Program-made: the position numbers and the translations under genes
Shown here: positions 1-5,821 of the stretch, in pieces
How positions within the stretch are numbered: the first letter of the stretch is position 1
Layout of the letters: each line of letters opens with the position of its first letter
Origin: Actinomycetes bacterium
GTDB taxonomy: Bacteria; Actinomycetota; Acidimicrobiia; Acidimicrobiales; Acidimicrobiaceae
NCBI GenBank assembly: GCA_021823385.1
Contig: JAKAOC010000166.1
Span: 1-5,978 of the forward strand
Direction: 5' to 3'
DNA: 5,978 nt
Notes under the pieces: generated by a model
The model's database searches: none
Told to the model about the DNA's origin: nothing
What the model saw: only the letters and a program-made list of their open reading frames with translations

Positions 1-31
1 ACTTCACTCGGCCAGCCGATTCGTTTGTCAA

Positions 32-159
32 CGGCCACGAGAAAGTCCCTGGATATGGCCACGAGAAATGTGCCGCGCGCGGCAACGATATCTGTAGCGC
101 GCGCGGCCATTTCCATGTAGCGCGCGCGGCCAGGAGGTCCAATGCTGCGCGCGCGGCCA
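32..159. repeat. IS21 terminal repeat array, istB-side end
   Basis: Six related motifs are spaced about 23-27 bp apart. Two copies of GGCCACGAGAAA lie at 33-44 and 57-68. A variant at 69-85 contains the perfect 14-bp palindrome TGCCGCGCGCGGCA (71-84). Two identical 17-mers, TGTAGCGCGCGCGGCCA, lie at 93-109 and 116-132, and TGCTGCGCGCGCGGCCA lies at 143-159. The 17-mer is the exact inverted complement of the copy at 5892-5908 at the opposite end. In IS21-family elements, multiple terminal repeats are binding sites for the IstA transposase, and that is the inferred role here. No gene is supported in 1-183. Confidence 0.85.
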
Positions 160-183
160 CTCGTCCCCGGTTGGGGCTTTCGA

Positions 184-330
184 TCAGCTCACCAGTGGCA
201 CCACCCCCTTGCCAGAGGTGGCGTCAGCCAGGCGCACCGACTCTCCCTCCACGAGAATCACATGAGCATGGTGGAGAAGGCGGTCGACCAGGGCGGATGC
301 GATGGTCTTGTCCATGAGCTGCTCGAAGCC
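184..330 (-). pseudogene. istB: IstB helper ATPase, 3' fragment (last 48 codons)
   Basis: The minus strand encodes the last 48 residues of an IstB-type protein, beginning GFEQLMDKTIAS and including DRLLHHAHV and GESVRLADA, followed by a TGA at 184-186. These are typical C-terminal IstB motifs. The fragment has no start or ribosome binding site of its own. Reading upstream leads into the end of the inserted element, where an open frame runs on to an ATG at 450, but those 40 extra residues resemble nothing in IstB. It joins in frame to the 5' fragment that ends at 3350: the first codon here (GGC, 330-328) follows the TCT codon at 3352-3350 and gives the expected HPS-GF sequence. The separation was caused by the 331-3349 insertion. 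Confidence 0.9.
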
Positions 331-340
331 AACTGCTGTT

Positions 341-351
341 CGCATAGGTTC
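341..351 (+). repeat. Inner element left terminal inverted repeat
   Basis: CGCATAGGTTC lies 10 bp inside the left edge of the insertion and is the exact reverse complement of 3335-3345 near the right edge. It is the likely core binding site for the element's recombinase (inference). Confidence 0.8.
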
Positions 352-362
352 GTTTTCGCGAT

Positions 363-392
363 TGGTGCCCTGACAAGCAGGTTTTCGCTGAA
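363..392 (+). repeat. Left subterminal inverted repeat motifs
   Basis: Two motifs recur in the same order and in inverted orientation at the other end of the element. TGGTGCC is at 363-369. CAGGTT, three variable bases, then GCTGAA is at 378-392. Their counterparts are 3310-3316 and 3286-3300. The gap between the two motifs is 8 bp here and 9 bp at the right end, while the distance to the terminal repeat is 11 bp here and 18 bp at the right. They could be accessory (arm-type) sites for one of the three element proteins. Confidence 0.65.
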
Positions 393-402
393 TTGAGGGT
401 CG

Positions 403-431
403 TTGACTTTCACGGTGTGATCGGCGATAGT
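403..431 (+). promoter_or_regulatory. Candidate promoter of the three-gene element operon
   Basis: TTGACT (403-408) and GATAGT (426-431) form a plausible sigma-70-type -35/-10 pair with an ideal 17-bp spacer, about 43 bp upstream of the GTG start at 474. The spacer contains the short dyad TCAC-GGT-GTGA (410-420), and an imperfect inverted pair (TGAT at 418-421, ATCA at 437-440) spans the -10. These could be operator sequences for the HTH protein of the same operon, but no binding site is known for it and such dyads are short enough to occur by chance. Confidence 0.4.
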
Positions 432-473
432 TAGGCATCACCTTGAACATATCGATGATCCTTAACGTGTGTA

Positions 474-1541
474 GTGGTTGACGGTCGTCGGCTGCGCATC
501 GTCGATGGTGCGGCAGCGGTTGCGCGAGTCGATGACGGAACAGATCCTGAGGCCTATCAGGCCTTGTGTTTAGCCGGTTTCGAGGCGAGTCAGGTCGCTC
601 GGGGGTTCAGCCCGCTCACAATCGATGGTGACTCGGGCACGCTCGACCGGTTCTTGGCGTTGGCGGGCAAGCCGGCCTGGGAGCTGACGGCGGGCGACGC
701 CGACCAGGTCGTGGCGGATCTCATTGGCCGTGGCGTTGGCGCGGTGACGAGGCGGGACTACGTGGGAACGTTCCGGCAGTTCTTCTCCTATTTGGAGGCG
801 CGCCATGCGGTCGAGATCGAAACCCGCTTCGGTGTCCGCCTCGCTGATCCACTGGATCGGTTTCACGCTGGCCGCCACGTCACGTCGGACTCTCCGAACA
901 CTCGGCCCCCTCCGACGCCGGAGCGAATGGAGGAGTTCTTCGGCTTCTTGCGAGAGCGGATGGATACGGCACGCAAGTGGACACCAGCGGCGAGGGACTA
1001 CGCGTTGTTCCGGACGCTCTATCACTCGGGGTTGCGGTCGGCGGAAGCTGCGTCACTCGAAGTCCGGGATCTGCACTTTGATCGGGGTCCCTTCGGGAAG
1101 GTCCATGTCCGGCTGGGTAAGGCGGCCAAGGGATCGGGTCCTCGCCCGCGGTGGGTGCCGATGCTCGACAATCTGTCGTTGATATTGCGCTGGTTCCTCG
1201 ACGACGTTCGACCCAGATTCCGGGTGGCCGGCCCGGTGGCGTTCTGCGACGAGGGCGGTGGGCAGATGAGTTCTGGGTCAATCCGCAATCGGTTGGCTCA
1301 TCTCGTCGAAATCGAAGGACGGCCCGACCACGAGCGCTTCAGCCCGCACGGGCTCCGTCATGCGTGCGCCACCCGCAACTACGAGCGTGGCGTGGATCTG
1401 GTAGCCATCCAGCAGATGCTCGGGCACTGGACGGTCGGCACCACGATGCGATACGTGACGCCCTCCTCCACCTTTGTGGAGGACGCGTATCGGCGGGCAG
1501 TTTCGGACACGCTCGCCGAACTCGACTTGGAGGAGGACTGA
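474..1541 (+). CDS. Tyrosine recombinase/integrase, apparently catalytically complete
   Basis: This is a 355-aa phage-integrase-family recombinase that would cut and rejoin the ends of the inserted element through a 3'-phosphotyrosine intermediate. Residues about 45-125 look like a SAM-like core-binding domain and about 150-340 like the catalytic domain. The full catalytic set is visible: Arg188 in HSGLRSAE, a hairpin Lys at 216 or 219, His292 and Arg295 in SPHGLRHA, His318 in LGHW and nucleophile Tyr327 in TMRYVT. The GTG start at 474 is chosen because an in-frame stop (444-446) lies shortly upstream and the open frame has no better candidate. It has no clear Shine-Dalgarno, so the start is uncertain. 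Its TGA shares one base with the ATG of the next gene, indicating a coupled operon. Its size is close to that of TnpA-type recombinases of Tn554-like elements, though I cannot assign it to a subfamily. Confidence 0.9.
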   Translation: MVDGRRLRIVDGAAAVARVDDGTDPEAYQALCLAGFEASQVARGFSPLTIDGDSGTLDRFLALAGKPAWELTAGDADQVVADLIGRGVGAVTRRDYVGTFRQFFSYLEARHAVEIETRFGVRLADPLDRFHAGRHVTSDSPNTRPPPTPERMEEFFGFLRERMDTARKWTPAARDYALFRTLYHSGLRSAEAASLEVRDLHFDRGPFGKVHVRLGKAAKGSGPRPRWVPMLDNLSLILRWFLDDVRPRFRVAGPVAFCDEGGGQMSSGSIRNRLAHLVEIEGRPDHERFSPHGLRHACATRNYERGVDLVAIQQMLGHWTVGTTMRYVTPSSTFVEDAYRRAVSDTLAELDLEED

Positions 1542-1855
1542 TGGAGATCAAATGGCGTTTGCGTATGGCTGCTGCACAGCGGGAAGTGTGGACCGGAGCA
1601 CAGCTGCGCCGCCTCCTGGCCGATCGGGCTGGGGTTCAGCTCTCGTCAGCGTCGATCTCGGCGCTGCTGACCAAGCAGCCGTCCCAGCTCAAGCTCGAGA
1701 CGTTGGCCGGGTTGTGCACGGCCCTGGAGTGCCAGCCCAACGACCTGATCGAGGTGGACACGACGCCCGTAGCCAATTCCCGAGCGAAACGCGACAAGTC
1801 ACCAGCCACCAAATCAGTGGCGGTCGGTCGGGGTCGCACGCCACCACCGTTTTGA
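1541..1855 (+). CDS. Small Cro/C1-type (Xre) helix-turn-helix protein
   Basis: This 104-aa protein carries a Cro/C1-like HTH over roughly residues 18-72: QLRRLLADRAGV, SSASISALLTK as the recognition region, then LKLETLAGLCTALECQPNDLIEV. The ending 'L-x-x-L-C-x-A-L-x-C-x-P-x-D-L-I' is typical of the compact HTH_26-like branch of the Xre superfamily. The last 30 residues are basic and Pro/Ser/Thr-rich and probably disordered. The ATG overlaps the recombinase stop (TGATG), and a strong GGAGGAGG (1529-1536) precedes it, so translation is well supported. It probably acts as repressor or directionality factor for the element. Tn554 also has a small third protein, TnpC, but I see no basis for calling these homologous. 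Its binding site cannot be read from the sequence. Confidence 0.82.
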   Translation: MEIKWRLRMAAAQREVWTGAQLRRLLADRAGVQLSSASISALLTKQPSQLKLETLAGLCTALECQPNDLIEVDTTPVANSRAKRDKSPATKSVAVGRGRTPPPF

Positions 1856-3303
1856 TCGGCACCTGCGCTGACTGCGGCGCCGACGGCATCCACGCCAAAG
1901 GCAGGTGCACGCCGTGCTATTGGCGGGCTCGCCGCAATGCCGCCAAACAGCTCTGTCCGAGCTGCGGTGTCCTTGGGATACTCCGGCCCGCCGAAGGTGG
2001 CGTGTGTGGTTGGTGCGCACGCAAGTCCCGGTCCCCGATACAACCCACCCCGAGGCGATGCGATGCCTGCGGGCGGACTGCACTGCACGCCGGCCTCGGA
2101 CTGTGTCACGCCTGCTATCAGCGCCGTCCGGATCGAGTAGCGACGTGGACCGCCGGTGCCATTGCCCGTATGGGCGACCGGTGCCCGGACTGGTTCGAAT
2201 ATCTCGCTCTTGACCTGTCAACCAGAAGCTGCGCGTCCCAAGCCCTCGACCATCTCCGGCGAGTCGAACGGGTCATCGCCTCCGGGGTCGATCAACCCGA
2301 GAGGGTGCTCCAGGCCCTGCGCACAACAGGCCGCTCCATCGGTGCCGCGGCTCGCCTCATCGGAGAGTTCTTCGAACAGGAAGGCTTCTGCTCTTGCCTC
2401 GATGACGCCGAGGAACGCGCCGCACAGCGTAGAGACCGTCGACTCCTGCGCCTGGACCCCGCGCTGCGACCAGCGGTCCAGGCATTCGGCAATCACCTCC
2501 TCGGGGGGCGTCGACGAGCCCAGCTCATGGGTGGCACTGGCTTCTCCGATGGCACGATCGAGGCACGCCTTGCCGACCTCGCCTTGCTCGGCGGCTTGCT
2601 GACCCGACGCGGCATTCGGGACTGGGCTGCCGTGAGCGGCGCCGACATCGAGGCATTCCTCGTCGCCAACATGAGCTCCCGTGTTGCAAGCGTCCGGTCC
2701 TTCTTCGACTTCGCCAAGCGACACAAGATCGTCCTCGTCGACCCGACTGCGTCTATCAACTTCCGGTCACCGAAAGGTTTCACCGGACGAGTGCTCCTCC
2801 TAGCCGAGCAACGAGAACTTCTACAGCGATGGAGCCGATCCGACGTCAATCCGAACGAACGGGTGGCCGGTTTGCTCAGTCTCCTGCACGGCGCCAGCTC
2901 TCATGAGCTCCGCCACCTGGAGATCTCGGACGTCGATCTCGCTCACGGCCGAGTCCGGCTCGGACGCCGTCGGTTTCCGATTCCCCTCGATCCGATCACA
3001 GTGACCGCTATCGAGGCCTGTCTTCAGGATCGAGCCGGTCGCGTCAGCGACAACCCGCACCTCATCATCACCAAGGATAGCCGGATGCACCACCGGCCGT
3101 GTTCGCAGTACTACATCTTGCATCTCTTCGACACTGCCGCCACCAGCCCGCAGGTGCTCCGCCAAACGTGCCTCGTGCATCTCGCCCACAGAACCGACCC
3201 GCGGCTTCTCGCCATCGCCTTCGGACTCACCGAGGAGGGTGCCCTGCACTACATGACCGACAGCGTCGACAACGAGGACGTCGCCTTCAGCTCGAACCTG
3301 TGA
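1852..3303 (+). CDS. Zinc-ribbon protein with degenerate tyrosine-recombinase domain
   Basis: From the TTG at 1852 this encodes 483 aa. The N-terminus has three successive Cys4 units: C5/C8-C19/C22, C35/C38-C52/C55 and C70/C73-C85/C88, each resembling a zinc ribbon. Residues about 228-300 resemble a SAM-like core-binding domain, ending in the DPTASI stretch common before the catalytic domain. Residues about 335-475 align by pattern with tyrosine recombinases, but key positions differ: the first Arg motif reads GASSHEL (Ser349 in place of Arg), HxxR reads QVLR (Gln434, Arg437) and the later GH reads GL (Leu459). Tyr467 in LHYMTD remains. Independent strand transfer is therefore unlikely, and a DNA-binding or architectural partner of the active recombinase is more plausible. 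The TTG overlaps the upstream TGA (TTGA), suggesting coupling, but no good ribosome binding site is visible. An in-frame GTG at 1714 would add 46 residues. The stop lies 46 bp from the element edge. Confidence 0.75.
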   Translation: MIGTCADCGADGIHAKGRCTPCYWRARRNAAKQLCPSCGVLGILRPAEGGVCGWCARKSRSPIQPTPRRCDACGRTALHAGLGLCHACYQRRPDRVATWTAGAIARMGDRCPDWFEYLALDLSTRSCASQALDHLRRVERVIASGVDQPERVLQALRTTGRSIGAAARLIGEFFEQEGFCSCLDDAEERAAQRRDRRLLRLDPALRPAVQAFGNHLLGGRRRAQLMGGTGFSDGTIEARLADLALLGGLLTRRGIRDWAAVSGADIEAFLVANMSSRVASVRSFFDFAKRHKIVLVDPTASINFRSPKGFTGRVLLLAEQRELLQRWSRSDVNPNERVAGLLSLLHGASSHELRHLEISDVDLAHGRVRLGRRRFPIPLDPITVTAIEACLQDRAGRVSDNPHLIITKDSRMHHRPCSQYYILHLFDTAATSPQVLRQTCLVHLAHRTDPRLLAIAFGLTEEGALHYMTDSVDNEDVAFSSNL

Positions 3304-3316
3304 GCGTTCGGCACCA
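3286..3316 (-). repeat. Right subterminal inverted repeat motifs
   Basis: Read on the minus strand, TGGTGCC (3316-3310) is followed after 9 bp by CAGGTT-3-GCTGAA (3300-3286), repeating the order found at 363-392 at the left end. The inner motif overlaps the last codons of the zinc-ribbon gene, so this end of the coding region may be constrained as both protein and DNA site. Confidence 0.65.
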
Positions 3317-3982
3317 CCTTGCATACGTTGGCCGGAACCTATGCGCTTTAGACGGGTGAAGATTCGACGAGATGGCCACGGACCGTCTTTCATATGCGGC
3401 ATCCACCAGGCGATAGAGCCCTTCGGCGGCGTCGGCTGAAATCGGCATGAGCCCTATGTCATCGACCACCGCCAAGGACAGGCTGGCAAGACCGCTGAAG
3501 GCTTTGGCGACGGTGTCGTCCACTCGGTGGCGGCGCACCAGAGCTCCCAAGTCCTCGATGGAGAACCAGGCGACGCTATGTCCTGCGTCGATGGCGCGAT
3601 TGGCCAGGGCTTCCAACATATGGCTCTTACCCAACCCAGACGGTCCGGCGATCGCCAAGTTCTCCGAGCGCGAGATCCACTCCAGTGACGCCAGCGCTTT
3701 CTGGGTCTTCTCGGGAATAGACGAGCGGCGGGAATCCCAGGTGTCGAAGCTCTTGCCGACGGGCAAGTGTGCTCTGCGTCGCTTCACCGTGATGGTGGCT
3801 CGATCCCGCCCTTCTGCTTCGGCATTGAAGAGGACTCGAAGCATCTCGGCGGGGTCCCATCTTTGGGCCCTGGCAGTCAACACCACCTCTTCGAGCTGCT
3901 CCCGGACGTATTTCAGGCGAAGCCTCTTGCATAGAGCGGTGACTTCTTCGATGGCCACATGGGATGTCGGTGGCATCGTCAC
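3287..3982 (-). pseudogene. istB: IstB helper ATPase, 5' fragment with element-encoded tail
   Basis: IstB is the AAA+ ATPase that IS21 transposases need for target selection and transposition. This fragment holds its first 211 residues: an N-terminal helical region, Walker A GPSGLGKS at about 113-120, Walker B LAVVDDIG at about 170-177, and SSNLHPS at 205-211. Beyond codon 211 (base 3350) the frame enters the inserted element and adds 20 unrelated residues before a TGA at 3289-3287. The lost C-terminal 48 residues are at 330-184. The GTG start at 3982 overlaps the stop of the upstream small ORF (GTGA), with AAAAGG upstream. An ATG two codons later (3976) is an alternative. The gene's end overlaps convergently by 17 bp with the zinc-ribbon gene. 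The truncated product could still bind ATP but is probably not functional in transposition. Confidence 0.92.
3335..3345 (-). repeat. Inner element right terminal inverted repeat
   Basis: GAACCTATGCG is the exact inverse of 341-351, 4 bp inside the right edge of the insertion. A partial inverted copy (GCATA, 3321-3325) lies just inside it, pairing with TATGC at 3340-3344 as a possible two-armed recombinase site. Confidence 0.8.
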
Positions 3983-4197
3983 TTCATTGCCTTTTCGAGG
4001 ACGAGACGGCAGGCGAGCACGTCGGCTCGGAAGGCGACGATGTCATAGGCATGGCCGTATTGGGACTCGATGACGGTCTCCAACTGATAGGACCAGTCGC
4101 GTTTGATCATGTTGAGCAGGTCGTCGAGCAGTTCGGCCAATTCGACGGCATCGTCGGCGGCGAGACTGACCGGGCGAGCATCACCGGAGGTGGTCAT
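3979..4197 (-). CDS. Small accessory ORF between istA and istB, function unknown
   Basis: This encodes a 72-aa soluble, probably mostly helical protein with an acidic first half (residues about 14-27: ADDAVELAELLDDL) and an aromatic centre (DWSYQLETVIESQYGHAYD). I do not recognise a family. No Cys pairs, signal peptide or membrane segment are seen. The ATG at 4197 overlaps the istA stop as ATGA, and GAGGGG (4206-4211) stands 8 bp upstream. The ORF's own TGA overlaps the istB GTG. This double coupling makes it a real member of the IS operon rather than a chance frame. The frame is open upstream to 4260 inside istA, but the ATG at 4197 with its binding site is preferred. The classical IS21 layout has only istA and istB, so this is an addition. 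A transposition regulator or IstA/IstB partner is possible but unproven. Confidence 0.7.
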   Translation of the reverse strand: MTTSGDARPVSLAADDAVELAELLDDLLNMIKRDWSYQLETVIESQYGHAYDIVAFRADVLACRLVLEKAMK

Positions 4198-5726
4198 TGC
4201 TCCATCCCCTCTTGTCGTGAATCGGTGGTGGAGGGTTGGGGTGCTCCGAATCCCGCCCACATCGCGGTTCCCCTGGAAAGGGAGTGCCCGGAGGGCGGAA
4301 ATGATGCATTGATGAGCGATGCACTTGCGTGGGCGACGATCGAGGAGATGTCGCCCTCGTCGAAACGGCCCACCATGGCGGCTATGCCGAGCGCCCGGTC
4401 GACGGCATCGGCCCCGTGGACGTCGGTGAGGGCAATCGCTTCGGCCATCTTCGCCTCGATTCTCCTCACACCGGCGTCACCGGCCTCCAGAAGGTAGAGC
4501 TTGGCACCCTCGCCGAGGGAGACAAAGGCACGCTCAGCCTCACTTTTGGGTTTGGGCACCCGATGGAGAGGACCTCCCCGGCCCCGGTGGCGGTAATGGT
4601 CATCGACGATGGAGGCCTGGCCAGCGTGGACCAGGCGATGGCGGGCCACCTCGCGGGCCGCCGAGCCCTCCCCGGCGACGATCACTACTTCGGTGCCCGC
4701 AACCCTCACCCACACCCGGGTGCCCGCCAGGGTGTCGGGCACCGAATAGCGGGCATTGCGGAACGAGATGGTGGCCGACCACGATACCGACCGGGACTCA
4801 CCAAATGCAGCGGTGTAGGGGGCGTCGGGGATCGAGTGCAACAGAGGCCGTTCGACATCCAGAGCCTGGGCGGGTATCTGTTTCGTCACCGCATGTACCC
4901 GGGAGTTGAAGTGATCTGTCGTCTCGGCGCAGGCCACCTCGATCTCCTCGAAACTCTCGTAGTTCTCCCGGAGGTTGTAGGCAGTCGGGACCAGATCGGC
5001 CTTGGCGATACCAACCGTCTTTTCCGAGCCGCCCTTGGACTCGGGGTCATAGGGGACACAGGTCGCGATGGTGACTCCGTAGTAAGTCGCCGCGGACACC
5101 ATGGCCGGGTTGCGGATGGCGATGCCTGCAACATGGCGATCGGTGACGGTCTTTTCGTTGTCGGTGAGGATATAGGTGGGAGCCAAAGATCCCAAGATGC
5201 GGAAGGTCCGATCGAGGGCGCCGATCACCGAGGGGAGGGTCTTGTCCCTCAGGGGCAAGACGACCCTAAAACGACTCCAGGCCAGCCAGGCGCAGAACAA
5301 AACGACGTGGATGCCGGCCACGCAGGGCCCGTTGCCGAAGTCGTATTGGAGCCACAACCCCGGCTCGGCGATCCACGGTTTGTAGATGCGGTGGTTCGCC
5401 CGCCGCCAGGTGGTTTTTCGGGCGGCCACCACCCGCCTGGTCGTCCTCTCCGATCCGGAATATCCCATGGTCACCAACTTGTCGTGGACGACGTCGGCCC
5501 GGATCTTGCCCTCAGACTTGTCGACCCATTCGTCGATCTTGTCCAGGTAGGAGCCGGTCACCGTCTCACGAATAGCAGTAGTCTCCGGCGCCAAGCCAAC
5601 AGCACGGGCGCCAACCGCACGCTTGACTGTGCGGGGATCCACGCCAGCCAATTCGGCAGTCTGATTGATCGATTGGAGCAGGTCAAAGAGCTCCAGGATT
5701 TCCATATTCTTCTCCTGTGTCACCAT
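4194..5726 (-). CDS. istA: IS21-family transposase IstA
   Basis: This 510-aa DDE transposase catalyses cleavage and strand transfer of the IS ends together with IstB. Visible parts are an N-terminal HTH (about residues 17-40, INQTAELAGVDPRTVKRAV), a second DNA-binding stretch (about 75-110), and an RNase H-like core with candidate catalytic residues Asp129 (LQYDFGNG), Asp189 (ILTDNEKT) and Glu235 (PESKGGSEKTVG). A beta-rich Mu-type C-terminal domain covers roughly 310-380. The remaining tail is likely the IstB-interacting region. Length is normal for the family and no frameshift or stop is seen, so the protein looks intact. The ATG at 5726 is supported by AAGGAGG (5736-5742) nine bases upstream. 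The gene is coupled by ATGA to the small ORF and then istB. Confidence 0.95.
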   Translation of the reverse strand: MVTQEKNMEILELFDLLQSINQTAELAGVDPRTVKRAVGARAVGLAPETTAIRETVTGSYLDKIDEWVDKSEGKIRADVVHDKLVTMGYSGSERTTRRVVAARKTTWRRANHRIYKPWIAEPGLWLQYDFGNGPCVAGIHVVLFCAWLAWSRFRVVLPLRDKTLPSVIGALDRTFRILGSLAPTYILTDNEKTVTDRHVAGIAIRNPAMVSAATYYGVTIATCVPYDPESKGGSEKTVGIAKADLVPTAYNLRENYESFEEIEVACAETTDHFNSRVHAVTKQIPAQALDVERPLLHSIPDAPYTAAFGESRSVSWSATISFRNARYSVPDTLAGTRVWVRVAGTEVVIVAGEGSAAREVARHRLVHAGQASIVDDHYRHRGRGGPLHRVPKPKSEAERAFVSLGEGAKLYLLEAGDAGVRRIEAKMAEAIALTDVHGADAVDRALGIAAMVGRFDEGDISSIVAHASASLINASFPPSGHSLSRGTAMWAGFGAPQPSTTDSRQEGMEQ

Positions 5727-5735
5727 TTGTTTGTT

Positions 5736-5742
5736 CCTCCTT
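5736..5742 (-). promoter_or_regulatory. istA ribosome binding site
   Basis: On the minus strand AAGGAGG precedes the ATG at 5726 by nine bases and decides this start over the in-frame ATG seven codons later. Confidence 0.75.
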
Positions 5743-5800
5743 CGGGTGGATCGGGATGGGTGGTGATGCCTCGATCCAACCCGGGGAGGAACCTCGAACT

Positions 5801-5818
5801 GGGGATTTCGGGGATTCC
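5801..5818. repeat. Tandem 9-bp repeat in the istA leader
   Basis: GGGGATTTC followed directly by GGGGATTCC, with a third GGGGATT at 5927-5933 beyond the terminal repeats. It sits between the istA leader and the innermost terminal repeat. No function can be assigned, and it may be chance. Confidence 0.35.
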
Positions 5819-5821
5819 GGA

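Larger units (their letters stand above)
331..3349 (+). mobile_element. Three-gene tyrosine-recombinase element inserted in istB
   Basis: The boundaries come from rejoining the two istB fragments: bases 330 and 3350 become adjacent and restore an uninterrupted 259-codon IstB. A shared A at 331 and 3350 leaves one base of ambiguity. The 3,019-bp insert holds three overlapping plus-strand genes (tyrosine recombinase, HTH protein, zinc-ribbon pseudo-recombinase) and almost nothing else: 143 bp before the first gene and 46 bp after the last. Its ends carry an 11-bp inverted repeat and two matching subterminal motifs. There is no target duplication, as expected of tyrosine-recombinase integration rather than DDE transposition. 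The 10 bp outside the left repeat and 4 bp outside the right one may include coupling bases carried from an earlier site, as known for Tn554-type elements. No cargo genes are seen. Confidence 0.88.

Noticed and set aside
32..159. CRISPR-like array
   Set aside because: The regular repeats are only 12-17 bp, with spacers below 11 bp. They are inversely matched at the other IS end and adjoin IS21 genes, which fits transposase-binding repeats and not a CRISPR.
142..396. Plus-strand 84-codon open frame over the istB 3' fragment
   Set aside because: It is opposite the clear IstB C-terminal sequence, starts within a terminal repeat and crosses the element boundary at 331.
1474..1851. Upstream extension of the zinc-ribbon gene to an ATG at 1474
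   Set aside because: The extension overlaps the recombinase end and the entire HTH gene in another frame. The zinc-binding region begins immediately after the TTG at 1852, which overlaps the HTH stop, so the shorter form fits operon organisation better.
331..3349. Antibiotic resistance or other cargo in the inner element
   Set aside because: The three mobility-type genes account for nearly all of the insert. The remaining 143 bp and 46 bp at the ends contain only terminal motifs and a candidate promoter.
3301..3350. Rho-independent terminator after the zinc-ribbon gene
   Set aside because: Only a weak 5-bp pairing (GCATA/TATGC) with a 14-nt loop and no following T-run is present. It is better explained as part of the recombinase end site.
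3447..4073. Plus-strand 208-codon open frame opposite istB
   Set aside because: It is a shadow of the istB ATPase reading, which has clear Walker motifs. No domain or start signal supports it.
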